Source: Rhodocollybia butyracea (lineage: Eukaryota; Basidiomycota; Agaricomycetes; Agaricales; Omphalotaceae). From it: a stretch of 64,000 bases of DNA. Positions 1 through 11,308 of the stretch are shown here, piece by piece. A program made the position numbers and the translations under genes. Below the pieces are notes generated by a model that was not told where the DNA came from, ran no database searches, and worked only from the letters and a program-made list of their open reading frames with translations. The DNA is taken from assembly GCA_015501585.1 (NCBI GenBank), contig JADNRY010000069.1, positions 186,001 to 250,000 of the forward strand. Direction: 5' to 3'. The number at the start of each line of letters is the position of its first letter. Within the stretch, counting starts at the first letter, position 1.

Positions 1-640
1 CGTCTGGCTCGCCTGTAATCACATTGTTTTTATCTAACACATTGAAAGGCTGTCGTTTCGTATCAACAGACACTTTGAAAAGGTCACACAAAGTTGACAG
101 AACCACGGTTTATTCTCCGGCAAGACAATGTCTACGAGCAGCAGAGAGACTAAGAAGATAAACTAAACAGGAATGTGAATGACAATCATGGTGGGGGTAC
201 TCTACAGAAGAAGGATAACAAAACGTAGACATAAAAGGATGGTGGCAGTGTAAGAGCACGTGTAAGTATACGCCATACTTACACACATTTAGACGCTGGT
301 GTCACGTTTCCGTGATTGAACGATAAGTGTGACTGAGGGCAAAGCTTAACATATAAATTATGCCTTGTAACAAGCCCATAGTTAGCTTTTACCTACACTG
401 GGTGTACTCTTCAACAGAGTGCTATGGGTAACAGAATATATATAGACTTATAGTCCTTATAGTAAGTGAGACTTAGAGAACTGTGACCCAGGGGTATGGT
501 AACACCGCGGGTTTAAAGAGCTTTCAAAACCCAGGGGTGAATGGGTACAGTAGTCTGGGGTACAGGTATGGTCCATGGCTGGAATACCCGGGGGCATACC
601 CATGTCCAACACTAGAGAAGGATGGCTAACCACCTCTCGA
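1..640. other. No gene recognised
   Basis: No convincing coding frame or repeat partner elsewhere in the window was seen. The only local structure noted is a small palindrome at 262-282 (8-bp arms GTAAGTAT / ATACTTAC around 5 bases). It may belong to the 3' part of the decayed gag-like element that follows on the minus strand, but that is inference. Confidence 0.4.
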
Positions 641-646
641 AGATCT

Positions 647-2806
647 CTACATCTGGTGTACCATTGTATGCATCAGGCATTGGGAGCTTAATATTCTTAG
701 CACCATCTGTAGTTGTGACAGGTTTCCCCACCGCATGACGTACCATGTGTTGATACACTCTGTGTACCTGGTGTTTCCATCAGGCACAATGTCCGTCGTC
801 CCCTGTTTTCTCTCACAGTTTAACTGCAAGTTTTTGTTGCAGCTTATGCTGTTGTGATTTACTAAGATTTCCCTGTGGTTAAATTATATAATTCACCCAG
901 GAATTGTTAGATGAGGAGTCAGAATCTGACTCCTTGTTGTTATTGTCTGATGATTCATCAGACCAAGGCATACCTTTATGCTTCTTGTCTCTATCGGAGT
1001 TATCATCAGGATCTCCAGGTGTGCCGGAGGCATAGCTCACTCTGCCACCCTTATAGGGTTGCGACAATTGAGCATTCTGTGAGGAAGTATTGTAATACTC
1101 CCAATCCCAAACTTCTTGTGGAGTAGTCAGTTTGTCAACAGGGATTCCACTGTCATTGAATCCTACCATCTGGTCAGGAAATGCATCCAGTATTATACCA
1201 GATGTTCTGAGACTATAATTATGTTGTCTCTGAATTGCTATGTGACTCTCCCAACCGCTCGCTATCCCGTTCAGGAGTGGCATAGTAGGCGATCTTATTG
1301 CCATTGGTGCAGTATTATTCTGTACCTCATTTATTGGTGGTACTGTTGTCAGTACTACTATTGAAGATGCCTGTACTATTGTAGCTGGCAGTGTTTGTAG
1401 TACTACTGTCTGTGGTACTGCATGATGTATTATTACCAGTGGGATCACCGTAGTTTGAATTGGCTCTTTCTTTACAGGAGCCTTTGGTTTAGCGGGTACT
1501 TGTTGTACTTGCTGTGTAATAGTTGCCAGAGGTAACTGTTGTTGTGTGGGTGGTACTACTGTATGTAGTACCATTGTGCTCAGACCAGGTCCTTGCATGT
1601 GTTGTTGACAAATGACTTGCGTCGTTGTCTGTGTTTGCACCATGCATACCACTACTGGTGCTGGTGGCACTATTGTTTTCATTTATATTCCTTGTGTAGG
1701 AATACTAACATCAACCACTGGTTGATTTTTACAATACTGTTCATTCAATTCTTGAATGAATGCTTCATGAGCTTTGATGAGGGACTCATTTTTCAATGGT
1801 CGCATATCATTGACCCCGTCTGTTGGATTGGGTCATTCATCCATCTATTAATTGTAGGCGGAGTGGGTAATGATCTCAGTCCTCTTGGGGCCAGAGACAA
1901 TTATGTCTCATTACTGGAGAGTAACAAAGCATCTGGGGTTCATTTGATTTACCCATTATCAAGTTTGATACATTGATAGCTGGGATTTCATTTGCATGAA
2001 CCCCTGTAGTTGGCGTATTGTTCTCTTGGGATTTTTGACTTTTCCTGATTGTCACAAAATCACCAAAATTATTATAGGGATCACTTTGGCAATCACTTGT
2101 TTCTACAACCTTGGCTTCAAGGTTTTCGAATATACCTTCACCCTCTGGTGGGTCTATCAGATCGAATGAATCCATATGCCACACATCATGTGTTGGCCTA
2201 AAAGACTCTTTAGGTCTCTGGTCTCGGGCACCTGATGGTCTGTATAGTCCTGTCGCTTGATGGAACAGGTGTATGGTAGGGCTTTATGCTTCCCCAACAA
2301 TTCAATTCATTATCTGGTGGTATGGCCACTTGTAATACCACTGGCGGTCATGCTACGGGCATTGCAATGCTTGTAAGATTACCAGTAGTAGCTGGTAACA
2401 GTCTGGACTTAGTTGTTCTGGATGGTCCGGACCAATGTTCTACTGTGGTAGCTATATGGTTTAGTGCTTGCGCACCTTGCCCATAGAACTGTGATAGTTC
2501 TTGCATGGCTTCTTTGAGGTCATGCATGTCTGAAAAGCCTTTATTGCTAAAGGTGCCTTGAGAGTCAGTGTACTCAGATAGTTTATCTGGCATCGCATTT
2601 GACGCATGCTCACGGATGTCTTCGACATCACTTACATTCTGCCTGTTGTTAGACGGCTCAATTTCAGGACTTTGTCCTGCATACAGTGGTAGTCGTGAAC
2701 TATGACTACCATTGTGTGAATTTACTGGTGACATGGCATCACCAAGTTGTGAGTAGCGATTGTTCACATCTTGTTGGGACTTCTCTGAGTTCCTGTTTTG
2801 GTCCAT
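647..2806 (-). pseudogene. Decayed gag-like retroelement gene
   Basis: On the minus strand a real ATG at 2806 opens a 152-residue frame (MDQNRNSEKS..., Gln/Asn/Ser-rich). Further broken frames follow at 2184-1876 and 1682-879, and a weak one at 829-647. The 1682-879 piece is rich in Gln, Thr, Val and Pro and ends in an Asp/Ser/Asn-rich acidic tail. Low-complexity composition and retroelement surroundings suggest a gag protein, but no zinc knuckle, protease or RT motif was found. Stops and frame changes between the pieces mean it is not expressed as one protein. LTRs were not identified. It could instead be a fast-evolving host gene; the gag call is inference. Confidence 0.35.
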
Positions 2807-4890
2807 GTGATCAAATTTTTGTTGATATTGCTTGGCACTTTTGATGCGGAGTAAGAGTGGTTATAATTTTAGATTCCTTTAGCTATCTAGTCGAGTAGTT
2901 ATTACACACAAAAAAAAAATTTCATGCGAATGTCATTATTTATTGGAAGGCCTGTAACATAACAGAAGAAACTTACAATGAAGCCATAAGAGAATTCTTC
3001 CAGATTAAAATAAATGTTATTTAGGTAATGTTCAATTGATAGAAAAATTATGATAAACCAAAAAACTTCATGTTAGCTGAACTTTATTATAGTAGACAAT
3101 GGCTATGGGAATATAATTATTAGTAAAAGCTAGCATGAATATAGCATAAATAATCAAATTTACCGAAAAATTTCAATAACCTTTTAGACGGTTGTGTTGG
3201 CTGTCGCGTGTAGAAAAGTTGTAGCCGAAGAATGCATCAATGTCTATCCACCGATGAATCCGTTGCGCATGCGACAATGGTTTTGACCTTCATTTAGCAA
3301 TCCCATTCTCCACACACGCCCCATTCCCGCCCATGCCACTTATACACCCTTTTAACCCGCACTTCCCTATTTCCACTTCTCTCTCTCTTATGATAACGTC
3401 GAGTCTCGAACAATGTATTCCCCCACTGGTCGTTCCCCTAACAAGACTACTCAACCTGTTTCCGCCTAGGTGCCCTGTTCCCTTTCAAGATATGTCCTTG
3501 TACTTCTTTACCTGTTCCGTGTACTTTCTGCGCAATCTACTCACTTTCGATCCCGATTATTGCGCGTCCACTAGAACTTCCCACCAGAACTTCCGCTTCC
3601 GCTCATAATCGTCTTCGTTTCCTTTTGCACTTTGTGGGCTCTACCTTTCGAGTCGGATACTCATCTACTCCTAGGCTTACTCTCCGAGTTCATTCTACTA
3701 CTCTTACTGGTCCCGCTCAGTGATTCTACGTCGTTGTCATTCCCAGATTGAGTATGCTCCCGCCAGACTCCATCAACAGAAACATCCCGTCGCCGTTATC
3801 CGTTGGAAGCTTCTTCCAAAACCCACACTCTAAGGATCCGCCTAGATCCTCAGTAACGCTACTACTAGGAGTTTCTTATGGCTATGGTAATATAATTATT
3901 AGACTTCTAGAAACAAAATCTAGTATGAAATAATCAAATTTACAGAAAATTTCCGATAACCTTTTAATTCCCGGGCCAGTCTATCCACCAAATAATCCGC
4001 CACTCCATTTGAGCATGCCATTAAGCCATTCTGACAATGGTTTTGACCTTTATTTAGCAATCCCATTCCCCATGCCCGCCCATGCCACTTATACACCCAA
4101 AAGCCCACCCATCCCCTTCTCAAAATTCGAGATTCTCGGCTGTGGCAAAATCGACGGCATCCCCCATTTATTACTCCCAACAATTCCATCATTGGGGAGA
4201 TGTGTCCAACGTCCATTACCTTGCCGCAGAAGCCAGCAAGATTCTCTCCGGATAGGACATGATGAATCTTGACCTCTCCTTCAGAGCCTGGATAAGTCAT
4301 TAGTTTCATACGCCATGTCAGGTCGACAAGCTCCTTGTCCAAATTGGGTGTCGATTTTGATTTGAGATCCTGGAGCCCAAACTTAGTCAGAAACTGGTCC
4401 CAGTAGGCCAGCATGGATAGTGTACCAGCCTCATACCTAGAGCAAAATGTACCGCATCAGTCTCCTTTATCCGATACCTGCTTCCAATTTCCTCCTTTGC
4501 TCTAACCATTTCTTCCTTTGACGAAGATCCACCTAACGTGTCATTTGTATAGGTCCCCGTCATCGTCTCCTTTAAATCCAGCTTCCTCGACCTTACGCAT
4601 TGATCAGCTTACAAGCGAGTGTATCGCAAATCCAATCTAACTGCTTCCACCAGTTTCTCCCTTCCTGCTTGCATTGACCCGGATACTGACTTCTTCACCC
4701 GCATAACCTTTCCCGCTCTTCTACCTTCAAAGCCTTCAGGTGGGCGGACATCCATATTCTCCTTCATCTCTGCATTCAGGTAAGCCAAGGCAAAATCAAT
4801 CTGCCAGATGAAGTATCCGAGCGAAACCCATACCGCTATCTGAGTGATTCAAATCTTAAAACCGCTGTAAAAACCTCGAAGTAATCAACA
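2807..4890. repeat. Gene-poor region with internal duplication
   Basis: Sequence at about 3101-3190 and 3270-3350 recurs at about 3880-3970 and 4033-4100 in the same orientation with moderate divergence, so a segment of about 250 bp was duplicated locally. Positions 3401-3518 are closely similar to 18388-18506, marking a dispersed repeat. A 164-residue minus-strand frame at 4414-3920 has no recognisable domain and overlaps the duplicated repeat, so I do not call it a gene. Confidence 0.5.
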
Positions 4891-4920
4891 CCTTCCACCT
4901 CCGTTAACAACAAGCCTAGC

Positions 4921-5038
4921 CTCAACTAACCGAAAACACTGCTCATAGCTTTGTCTAGGAACTTCTTTCCCCAGTTGTTGCCGTGCCTTCGGAAGATCTC
5001 CGGGATGGCTACAATCCGCCTTCAAGTGACTACAGACA
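4921..5038 (+). repeat. Dispersed repeat, copy 1 (partner 22104-22222)
   Basis: About 118 bp is nearly identical to 22104-22222 in the same orientation, with scattered substitutions and one indel. No terminal structure was seen. The shared block ends in both copies just after a TCAAGTGACTACAG sequence. Confidence 0.75.
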
Positions 5039-5137
5039 GTCCTCTTCTTTGTCGCTCTTGTGTTGTCAAAGTCCGCGCTCATAAAGTGGGGTCCTGTCAA
5101 AGTTGCCTGGTTAGCGCATCCGCATTCCACCTCCTGT

Positions 5138-5800
5138 ACGCTGGCCCTGGAGGGCAGGAGTCCACCAAGTGCTTTTAAAACCGCTAAATCTGCGAATGTG
5201 AATAAAAACTTCTCATTACCTGGTATCCTGCCCATTATGAGAGTTTGGAGAAGGATTTTAATGCAGCGCGCAACTCTCCAGAACTGGAACGATGTCAGGG
5301 ACATTCAAGTTGTTTCCAATTTTAAAGCCGTGTCTCAAGTTAGTGACTGCAAAGATTCGGCTACCACGTCACATAAGAGATCCATGAATGGATCAATGAA
5401 GGCTAAGCTTCATAAGGGAAAACAACAGAGCGTTGTTTCCGAGTCCGAATCTTCAAAAGATTCGCAAGGCGGATGTTAAGCCCCTTCAGGATGCTTTCAA
5501 GGTTTCGGACTCTAGTTCAGATAGCCATTTGTCTTCGCCTTTGAGTGACCCTGATGTCCCATCAAGCTCTGAGTCTGACTCGGATTCATCATCTGGTTCT
5601 TTCCATACTTCTTTCCGTACTTTGAGCTCTAATTGTCATCGTGGACGGGGCATAAACATAAGACTTGTCCTGCTAAACAGGATAAGAAACATCAACGCAG
5701 GTCTAGAATCTTGCGCCCACGTACCAGACCTCCAAATCTGGAGTCATTTCTCAGGCTCCGACTTGGGGTACAACGAGAACAACGCAGATATTTAGTCAAA
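5138..5800 (+). pseudogene. Degenerate copy of the 3' end of the small gene at 18.8-19.5 kb
   Basis: Bases 5138-5465 match 18875-18560 in opposite orientation. The shared part includes the last residues of the small two-exon gene (YAGPGG...CF then a stop in both copies) and continues well past that stop into conserved 3' sequence. A Ser/Asp-rich frame follows at 5433-5795. The 5' part of the gene is missing here. What the conserved downstream segment is (3' UTR, second gene, or retroelement) cannot be decided from sequence alone. Confidence 0.5.
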
Positions 5801-6560
5801 ATCAGGGCAAGAATGTGGATGTGCTATGCCGGGGCCCCACTTTTATGAGCGGGGACTCAGAAACTCATCAGCAATTGCAGTTTCCAGCAGAGAATTTGAG
5901 GGCTGTGAACATCCTTGTGCTAACTTTGCATCATTGGCCAAAAATTTACCAACGGAACTAGGCTCCACGTTCAATGCAGCCTCCCATACCAAAGAACTAC
6001 TACCGGGTGCTACCATCAACCCGCTGTGGGTATTCGCTCACAAACCGGAAACATTGTGGATGAGGCTAGGCTTGTTTTTAACTGCAGCATTTGTGCAGTA
6101 ACCGATTGGCAGGTCGAGATCATAGAGGACAAAGCGGATGAAGCTGGAGATGAATTGCACATAGAGCACCAGTAACCAACAAGACATGATACCTCTATTT
6201 CACCAATCCGAGGCTTCGAGGCTGGACAACTGCTGGACGAGAGGTTCGCTGATTTGTACTACGATGGGATCTCAGATTCATAACATTTTCTCTCAACCGA
6301 CCAAAACCTTACGATCCAAACGCGTTGTAAGAAATCTTTTGATGTATAACAAGATATCCATGATGAGTAGTGATGCATTGATATCCAACTAAAAAATCTA
6401 GTATAGGCACCCACTAACCAATTCAACGAAAGAACCAGCCATCCGTAAGCAGAAAGGTGGACTCGGCAGCCGCTTCCAATTCTTTTTTTTTTTTTTTTGT
6501 CTCTGCATGAACTCTTGCTGGATCCTATTGCGAGATTCACATCCCTCCCTCACCCGAGTC
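5801..6560. repeat. Left part of a dispersed repeat interrupted by a foldback element
   Basis: From about 6230 the sequence matches the reverse complement of about 20770-21200, including the block reading CTGGACGAGAGGTTCGCTG. The rest of the same repeat resumes on the other side of the foldback element at about 7855-8450, which matches the reverse complement of 20200-20770. A T-rich run lies near 6482-6498. No coding gene was recognised in 5801-6230. Confidence 0.6.
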
Positions 6561-7843
6561 CACCCATTGCAGTAGCATTATTTAAATACCCCCAGTACCT
6601 GTTGTGGAGATTATGATAATAAACCCAGTAAGCTACTGTACAGTAAGAGTGTAGGGGCATTTTAATCCCTCTGTGTTCGCATTTGATGAGGTCATGTGAC
6701 TTGTTCGTTGCAGCTTTTGGGTGGCTGGACAAAAATAGGTTATTTACGGGCCTATTTAGGCAATTTCTGGGATGGTAGCTAGCCCAAAAAAGACTATATA
6801 TAATGTATTAATATTTGAGCACTACTCCGAGGTGGATTAGGCACCATAAGGGGATGGATTGCATTGAAAAATCTAGATGACGTCCTGTCAAAGCTGGCTG
6901 AGCATTACCAAATTGGGTAATGCCATCAAAACAGTAAAAGCGGCCTAAAAAGTATGCCTCTACATGGATATTTCGCCCTATAAGAGTGTAGATAGTATCT
7001 TTACATATATAATAGGTCCCTGAAGCGAAATTACAGCGATAGCTGCAGTCAATAGCTGCGGTTAAAGCTGTTTTATTACCATATTTAGAATGCCAGCAAA
7101 GCGGCCTAAAAGCTTGTTTATGCATGGGTATTCTACCTAATAGCAGTCTATACAATGTTTATAGATGTACAGTAGGCACCTAAAGCAAAACTAAAGCAGG
7201 TATATGGTGTAATAGTAGCACTGCTTCGATGTTTGGGTCTGTGGCTGTGTTGTAAAAAATCGAAATAAAAGTAGGGATGTTTAATATACTAGTGGTACAG
7301 GCATGGTCTCTGCATAATGTATGATATGGTAATAAAACAGCTTTGACTGCAGCTATCGCTGTAATTTCGCTTCAGGGACCTATTATATATGTAAAGATAC
7401 TATCTACACTCTTATAGGGCGGAATATCCATGTAGAGGCATACTTTTTAGGCCGCTTTTACTGTTTTGATGGCATTACCCAATTTGGTAATGCTCAGCCA
7501 GCTTTGACAGGACGTCATCTAGATTTTTCAATGCAATCCATCCCCTTATGGTGCCTAATCCACCTCGGAGTAGTGCTCAAATATTAATACATTATATATA
7601 GTCTTTTTTGGGCTAGCTACCATCCCAGAAATTGCCTAAATAGGCCCGTAAATAACCTATTTTTGTCCAGCCACCCAAAAGCTGCAACGAACAAGTCACA
7701 TGACCTCATCAAATGCGAACACAGAGGGATTAAAATGCCCCTACACTCTTACTGTACAGTAGCTTACTGGGTTTATTATCATAATCTCCACAACAGGTAC
7801 TGGGGGTATTTAAATAATGCTACTGCAATGGGTGGACTTGGGT
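6561..7843. mobile_element. Foldback (long inverted-repeat) element, copy A
   Basis: The left arm at about 6561-7084 is the near-perfect reverse complement of 7328-7843. Positions 7085-7327 are left-arm sequence without a partner. The outer tip reads CAGTAGCATTATTTAAATAC and recurs in copies B (15366) and C (near 25095). Inverted similarity of flanking bases extends roughly 60 bp outside (from about 6498 and to about 7905). It is non-coding; the identical 60-residue frame seen in every copy is repeat sequence, not a gene. The class is unclear: no transposase and no clear target duplication. Confidence 0.75.
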
Positions 7844-7854
7844 GACGGAGGGAT

Positions 7855-8190
7855 GTGAATCTTGCAATAGGATCCAGCAAGAGCTCATGCAGAGACAAAA
7901 AAAAAGAAGAATTGTTGTACTGGTGTGAGTTTTGATGATATTTCGATAGATACGGCGGACGACACTAATATAAACAGGCAGATTCTTATGGTTTGGATGG
8001 TGTTGTATGGAGCCCATTGTGGGGAACTATAACATATAACAAGATATCCACAATGTAACGTACCGAGTCATAGAAAAGCTAAAGAGTAGATAAGTTTCCA
8101 GATCCATAAAGGTAATCCGCACACCGCTGCATATGAGAACCATAGGGCGGAAAGACATCTGGTCTGATTCGCCTGACATGAGACTAGTGT
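7855..8190 (-). repeat. Right part of dispersed repeat (partner 20200-20770)
   Basis: Matches the reverse complement of about 20440-20770, for example GCCCATTGTGGGGAACTATA. Together with 6230-6560 it shows that this repeat was once continuous and was split by foldback copy A. Confidence 0.7.
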
Positions 8191-8195
8191 AGGCA

Positions 8196-8560
8196 TTATG
8201 ATTGAGAAATAAATAGATTCTTCAAGAAGATCACTATGAGCGTGCTAGTTTTGGAGTCCAATGGAATGCGCGTGCAGCAGAGAATCTCTCCAGTCCTACG
8301 TCCTACTTCTTTCCGAGTTTTACTCAGCTGTCGAAGGATCTCCTGCTTTGTAGAAAGGCTCGGGGTGTCCGCACTTCCGGTGAAACAGTCAACTACAACA
8401 GCCATATTGGTGCGGTTGTTTACCAAGGTGCGAATCTGAGGTTCTAGCTGTGTGATTTTGACTTTGATAAGCTCACGTAGGTAGTGTTTCTCGAGGGTGG
8501 GTATCGTACAACCCAAACCACCAGGAGTATAAATGGAATGTTCTATGTAAACTGCTATGG
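8196..8560 (-). pseudogene. Gene remnant with conserved C-terminus (unknown family)
   Basis: A minus-strand frame of about 106 residues (opened around 8516, extendable upstream to about 8556) ends with STKQEILRQLSKTRKEVGRR followed by a hydrophobic tail and a stop. The same C-terminal peptide is preserved, with substitutions, on the plus strand at about 20275-20441. Two diverged copies keeping the same frame and the same stop argue that this was once the true coding strand. The family is not recognised. The charged N-terminal part could be a helix or coiled coil. Confidence 0.4.
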
Positions 8561-8970
8561 GTATTCTACTTCAACCTATGGTAACGTTCAATGATTTACG
8601 ACTGCAGTTCTTCTGCAGTTCACATATGCCTATAGTCGGAAGAGTGCTGGTGATCGAATACCTCATCAAATGAACAGGATATGATACCGCATTCAACTCA
8701 TGGGTATCTTGGGAAGGCATGGTAGGATCGCTGAATATGCTGAAACTAGGCGGACGCAATTCCGACCACCACTCTCCTTCCCTATTCCTCTAATCGACAA
8801 ACTCACATGGGCGGATTCAACTCCGCCTTCAAATTAGTTTGCGCTGTCTATCTTTTCTTCTCTCTTTTAATCTTTCTGATAACTTCACGAATGGGTACAA
8901 CTCCATTTAACTCTTTAGCAACGGATCCAACTCCGCACTGTCTCTCTCTGACTATCCCATTGTAGACCCT
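8561..8970. other. No gene recognised
   Basis: No credible frame. Positions 8966-8970 (ACCCT) are the left target-site duplication of the LTR element that follows. Confidence 0.5.
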
Positions 8971-10095
8971 TGTTATGACTCGATCAATAGTCTCGTCCAA
9001 ACCTTCACAGTACGTAACTCGGTGGTAACAATGATAAGAGAAATTAATGGAGATTATAGAGCAAGCCTTTCCGTTTGATGAAACCGCTAGGCAAAAAATA
9101 TATACTCAAACAACTAGGCTCAAGTAAAGTTAGTAACTAGTTTGTAATACGAAACTCACAGAAGTTATTATTTGGAGATAGCTCGACAAATAATAATAAG
9201 ATTACCCTCGGAGATGGCTCGACAAGCAGTAATATGAATCAGAACTAATACTCGGAGATGGCTCAACAAGTAGTAGTGAGTGTGGTGTCTAATACTCGGA
9301 GATAGCTCAACAAGTAATAGGAAGTTGCAACTCGGAGATAGCTCAACAAGTGGCAATTGAAGAAGTATTCACTAGGAGATAGCTCAACAGGTGAATGTTA
9401 GTGGATACAACTTGGAGTTAGCTCAACAAGATGTATAAATGTGTATTGTAGCTTGGAGATAGCTCAACAAGATACAATGAGTTGGTCTGGTGATTCACAC
9501 AAGTGATAACAGCAAACAAGTGGGGGTTTGGATTTAAGAAAATAATACGTCTAACGTACATTGGTAAATCTAGACTACTTATATACTGTGCAATGTGTAC
9601 TAGTTAGGAAATGCTGCGGAATGACTAGATTTGAGTCATAACTGCGGAAATACTGCGGATGAGTCAGTCTGACTATGTAATGCTGTGCAATGACTAATAT
9701 TGAGTCATGTATGCGGAACCGTAGTTGACTCAGATATCTGGCTGTGCAATGACTGATATTGAGTCATTGATGTAAAGAGGCTATGCAATGATGTCATAGC
9801 TGTGGAGCAGTGATGTGATATCGTAACTGCGGAGCAATGGAATGACATCATGATTGTGGAGTAGCAAGATGACATCATAGTTGTGGAGCTAGAATGATGT
9901 CATGACTGTGCAGACTGTGCAGTGACTGTTAAAGATCATTCTGGTGTTCTGGAAGAATGTGTGCAGCATTAACCCAAATGGTGTTGAATAACTAATGAAT
10001 GTAAGATGTTAAGTAGAAGTATTAATGATAGTGTTCATAGTTGGTTACAGAAGAAAAAAGATTGGGTGTATAGGATTTAGATCCGGGTCATAACA
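8971..10095 (-). repeat. 3' LTR of the gag-only element
   Basis: 1125 bp with TG..CA ends. Inside, from about 9170 to 9480, a motif close to GGAGATAGCTCAACAAG occurs about eight times, spaced by short variable segments. The right part carries many TGACTNNATTTGAGTCA-like and TGATGTCAT-like words. The same LTR recurs at 13588-14712 and as a longer solo copy at 43773-44987. Confidence 0.93.
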
Positions 10096-11308
10096 GTACT
10101 CCCCCCTTAAGGCCGAAACCCTCTGAGGCCACATAGGAGTTAGGTTATCCGGTCATAGTTAGTGGGATTGCACCTATCAGTTGCATCTCAAGTAAAGATG
10201 TTCATGAGTTCAAGCATCCTGACTTCAAATGGTGGTTATGTGATGGCCTGTTAATTGGTCATTAATTGGACATTAGTGTCGTTAGTGTCATTACTGTAAT
10301 TGGTGTATTTTCCATGCCACATTAGTTGCATCAGACCCGGGACAATAAACATCATGATTTCAATAGTACATCAGCATGTTGGGCGGTACTATGTCCATGG
10401 ATCTGATTTATGGGAAGTCCATCAATCAAAATGATTGTTTCAAATTTTTCTGATTGCTTGATTGCATACAGCTGTTTGCATATCAGTGATTTGATGGTGG
10501 CTTTGATGTCAATTTGTGCCGTCTGATTGATGATTTTTATGGGAATAGTGGACTTTCGGACATTTCATTTCCTGAACTTGAAACTTGTCACTGTAGTATC
10601 TGCGTCTTGGACACAGATCCATGCATTTCAGTAAGCATTAATACCAATCTGGTATTTAAGTTGTCCAAGTGGCGAGAATTGGAGATGTATTATTATTTTA
10701 TGACCAAGTTATGACTTGATGCGATATTGATGAGATGTATTATTAGATGAAAAAGCAGGTATGATATAGCTGTTTCATCTTAGGTTGGTCTGAAACTCAT
10801 CAAATTGTCCAAGAACTTTCTTCCTTTCCCCTTCTCATTCAGCATTTTTACATGTCTTTCAAAGCTTGTTCATTTCCTGATGTTTTTTCTTCAGTTTCTG
10901 GGCACACTATCTGCTATAACTAGTGGCATTTCAGAGATTATTGGGGTAGCGTTGACATTCTTTGTGGTTTTTTCTGGTGAGAACTCTCAGTAGCACAATA
11001 CATGGTGCATTGCTTTCTATAGAGTCGGAGTATATGGCATAATTCAAGGCATAATTGGGCTTATTTGACCAATAATCTCATTTACAATCATTGGTGAAAG
11101 GTGAGGCATAGATATTGGATAAAATCTGCAAAAACCTGTTAATTGATTTTGCTCTGCAGATAGATGTATTGAGGTGGGTTAAAATCATGGAAATAATTTC
11201 TGGTGATGTTTCCACTTGAGTTGTAAGCAGAGTTATTGGGGTGTAATCATTGTGACTATGAGCATCTGGTTATTGAGATGCTAGGATGTTTATCTGGTCG
11301 ATGTCTTT
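10096..11308. other. Internal untranslated region of the gag-only element
   Basis: About 1.2 kb between the gag stop and the 3' LTR with no frame resembling a retroelement enzyme. It contains the polypurine tract at its left edge (10096-10108, seen as CCCCCC on the plus strand). Short plus-strand frames here run antisense to the element and are not credible genes. Confidence 0.7.

Noticed and set aside
3920..4414. 164-residue minus-strand frame
   Set aside because: It overlaps the duplicated local repeat, has no recognised motif, and no second copy retains the frame.
4885..5304. Overlapping minus- and plus-strand frames of about 139 residues each
   Set aside because: They run through two different dispersed repeats. 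Comparison with 18.5-18.9 kb shows the conserved coding end is on the plus strand and stops shortly after 5175.
6550..6732. 60-residue frame repeated in foldback copies (MSSHPKAATNK...)
   Set aside because: It is conserved only because the non-coding repeat arms are conserved. In copy B it fuses to a real exon by chance of insertion.
9168..9356. 62-residue minus-strand frame present in identical form in two LTRs
   Set aside because: Identity follows from the LTR duplication. The frame is a by-product of the tandem GGAGATAGCTC motif and is antisense to nothing coding.
9168..9480. Regularly spaced repeats in the LTRs, superficially CRISPR-like
   Set aside because: The repeats lie inside LTRs of a retrotransposon, vary in sequence, have irregular short spacers that are also repeats, and the organism is eukaryotic.
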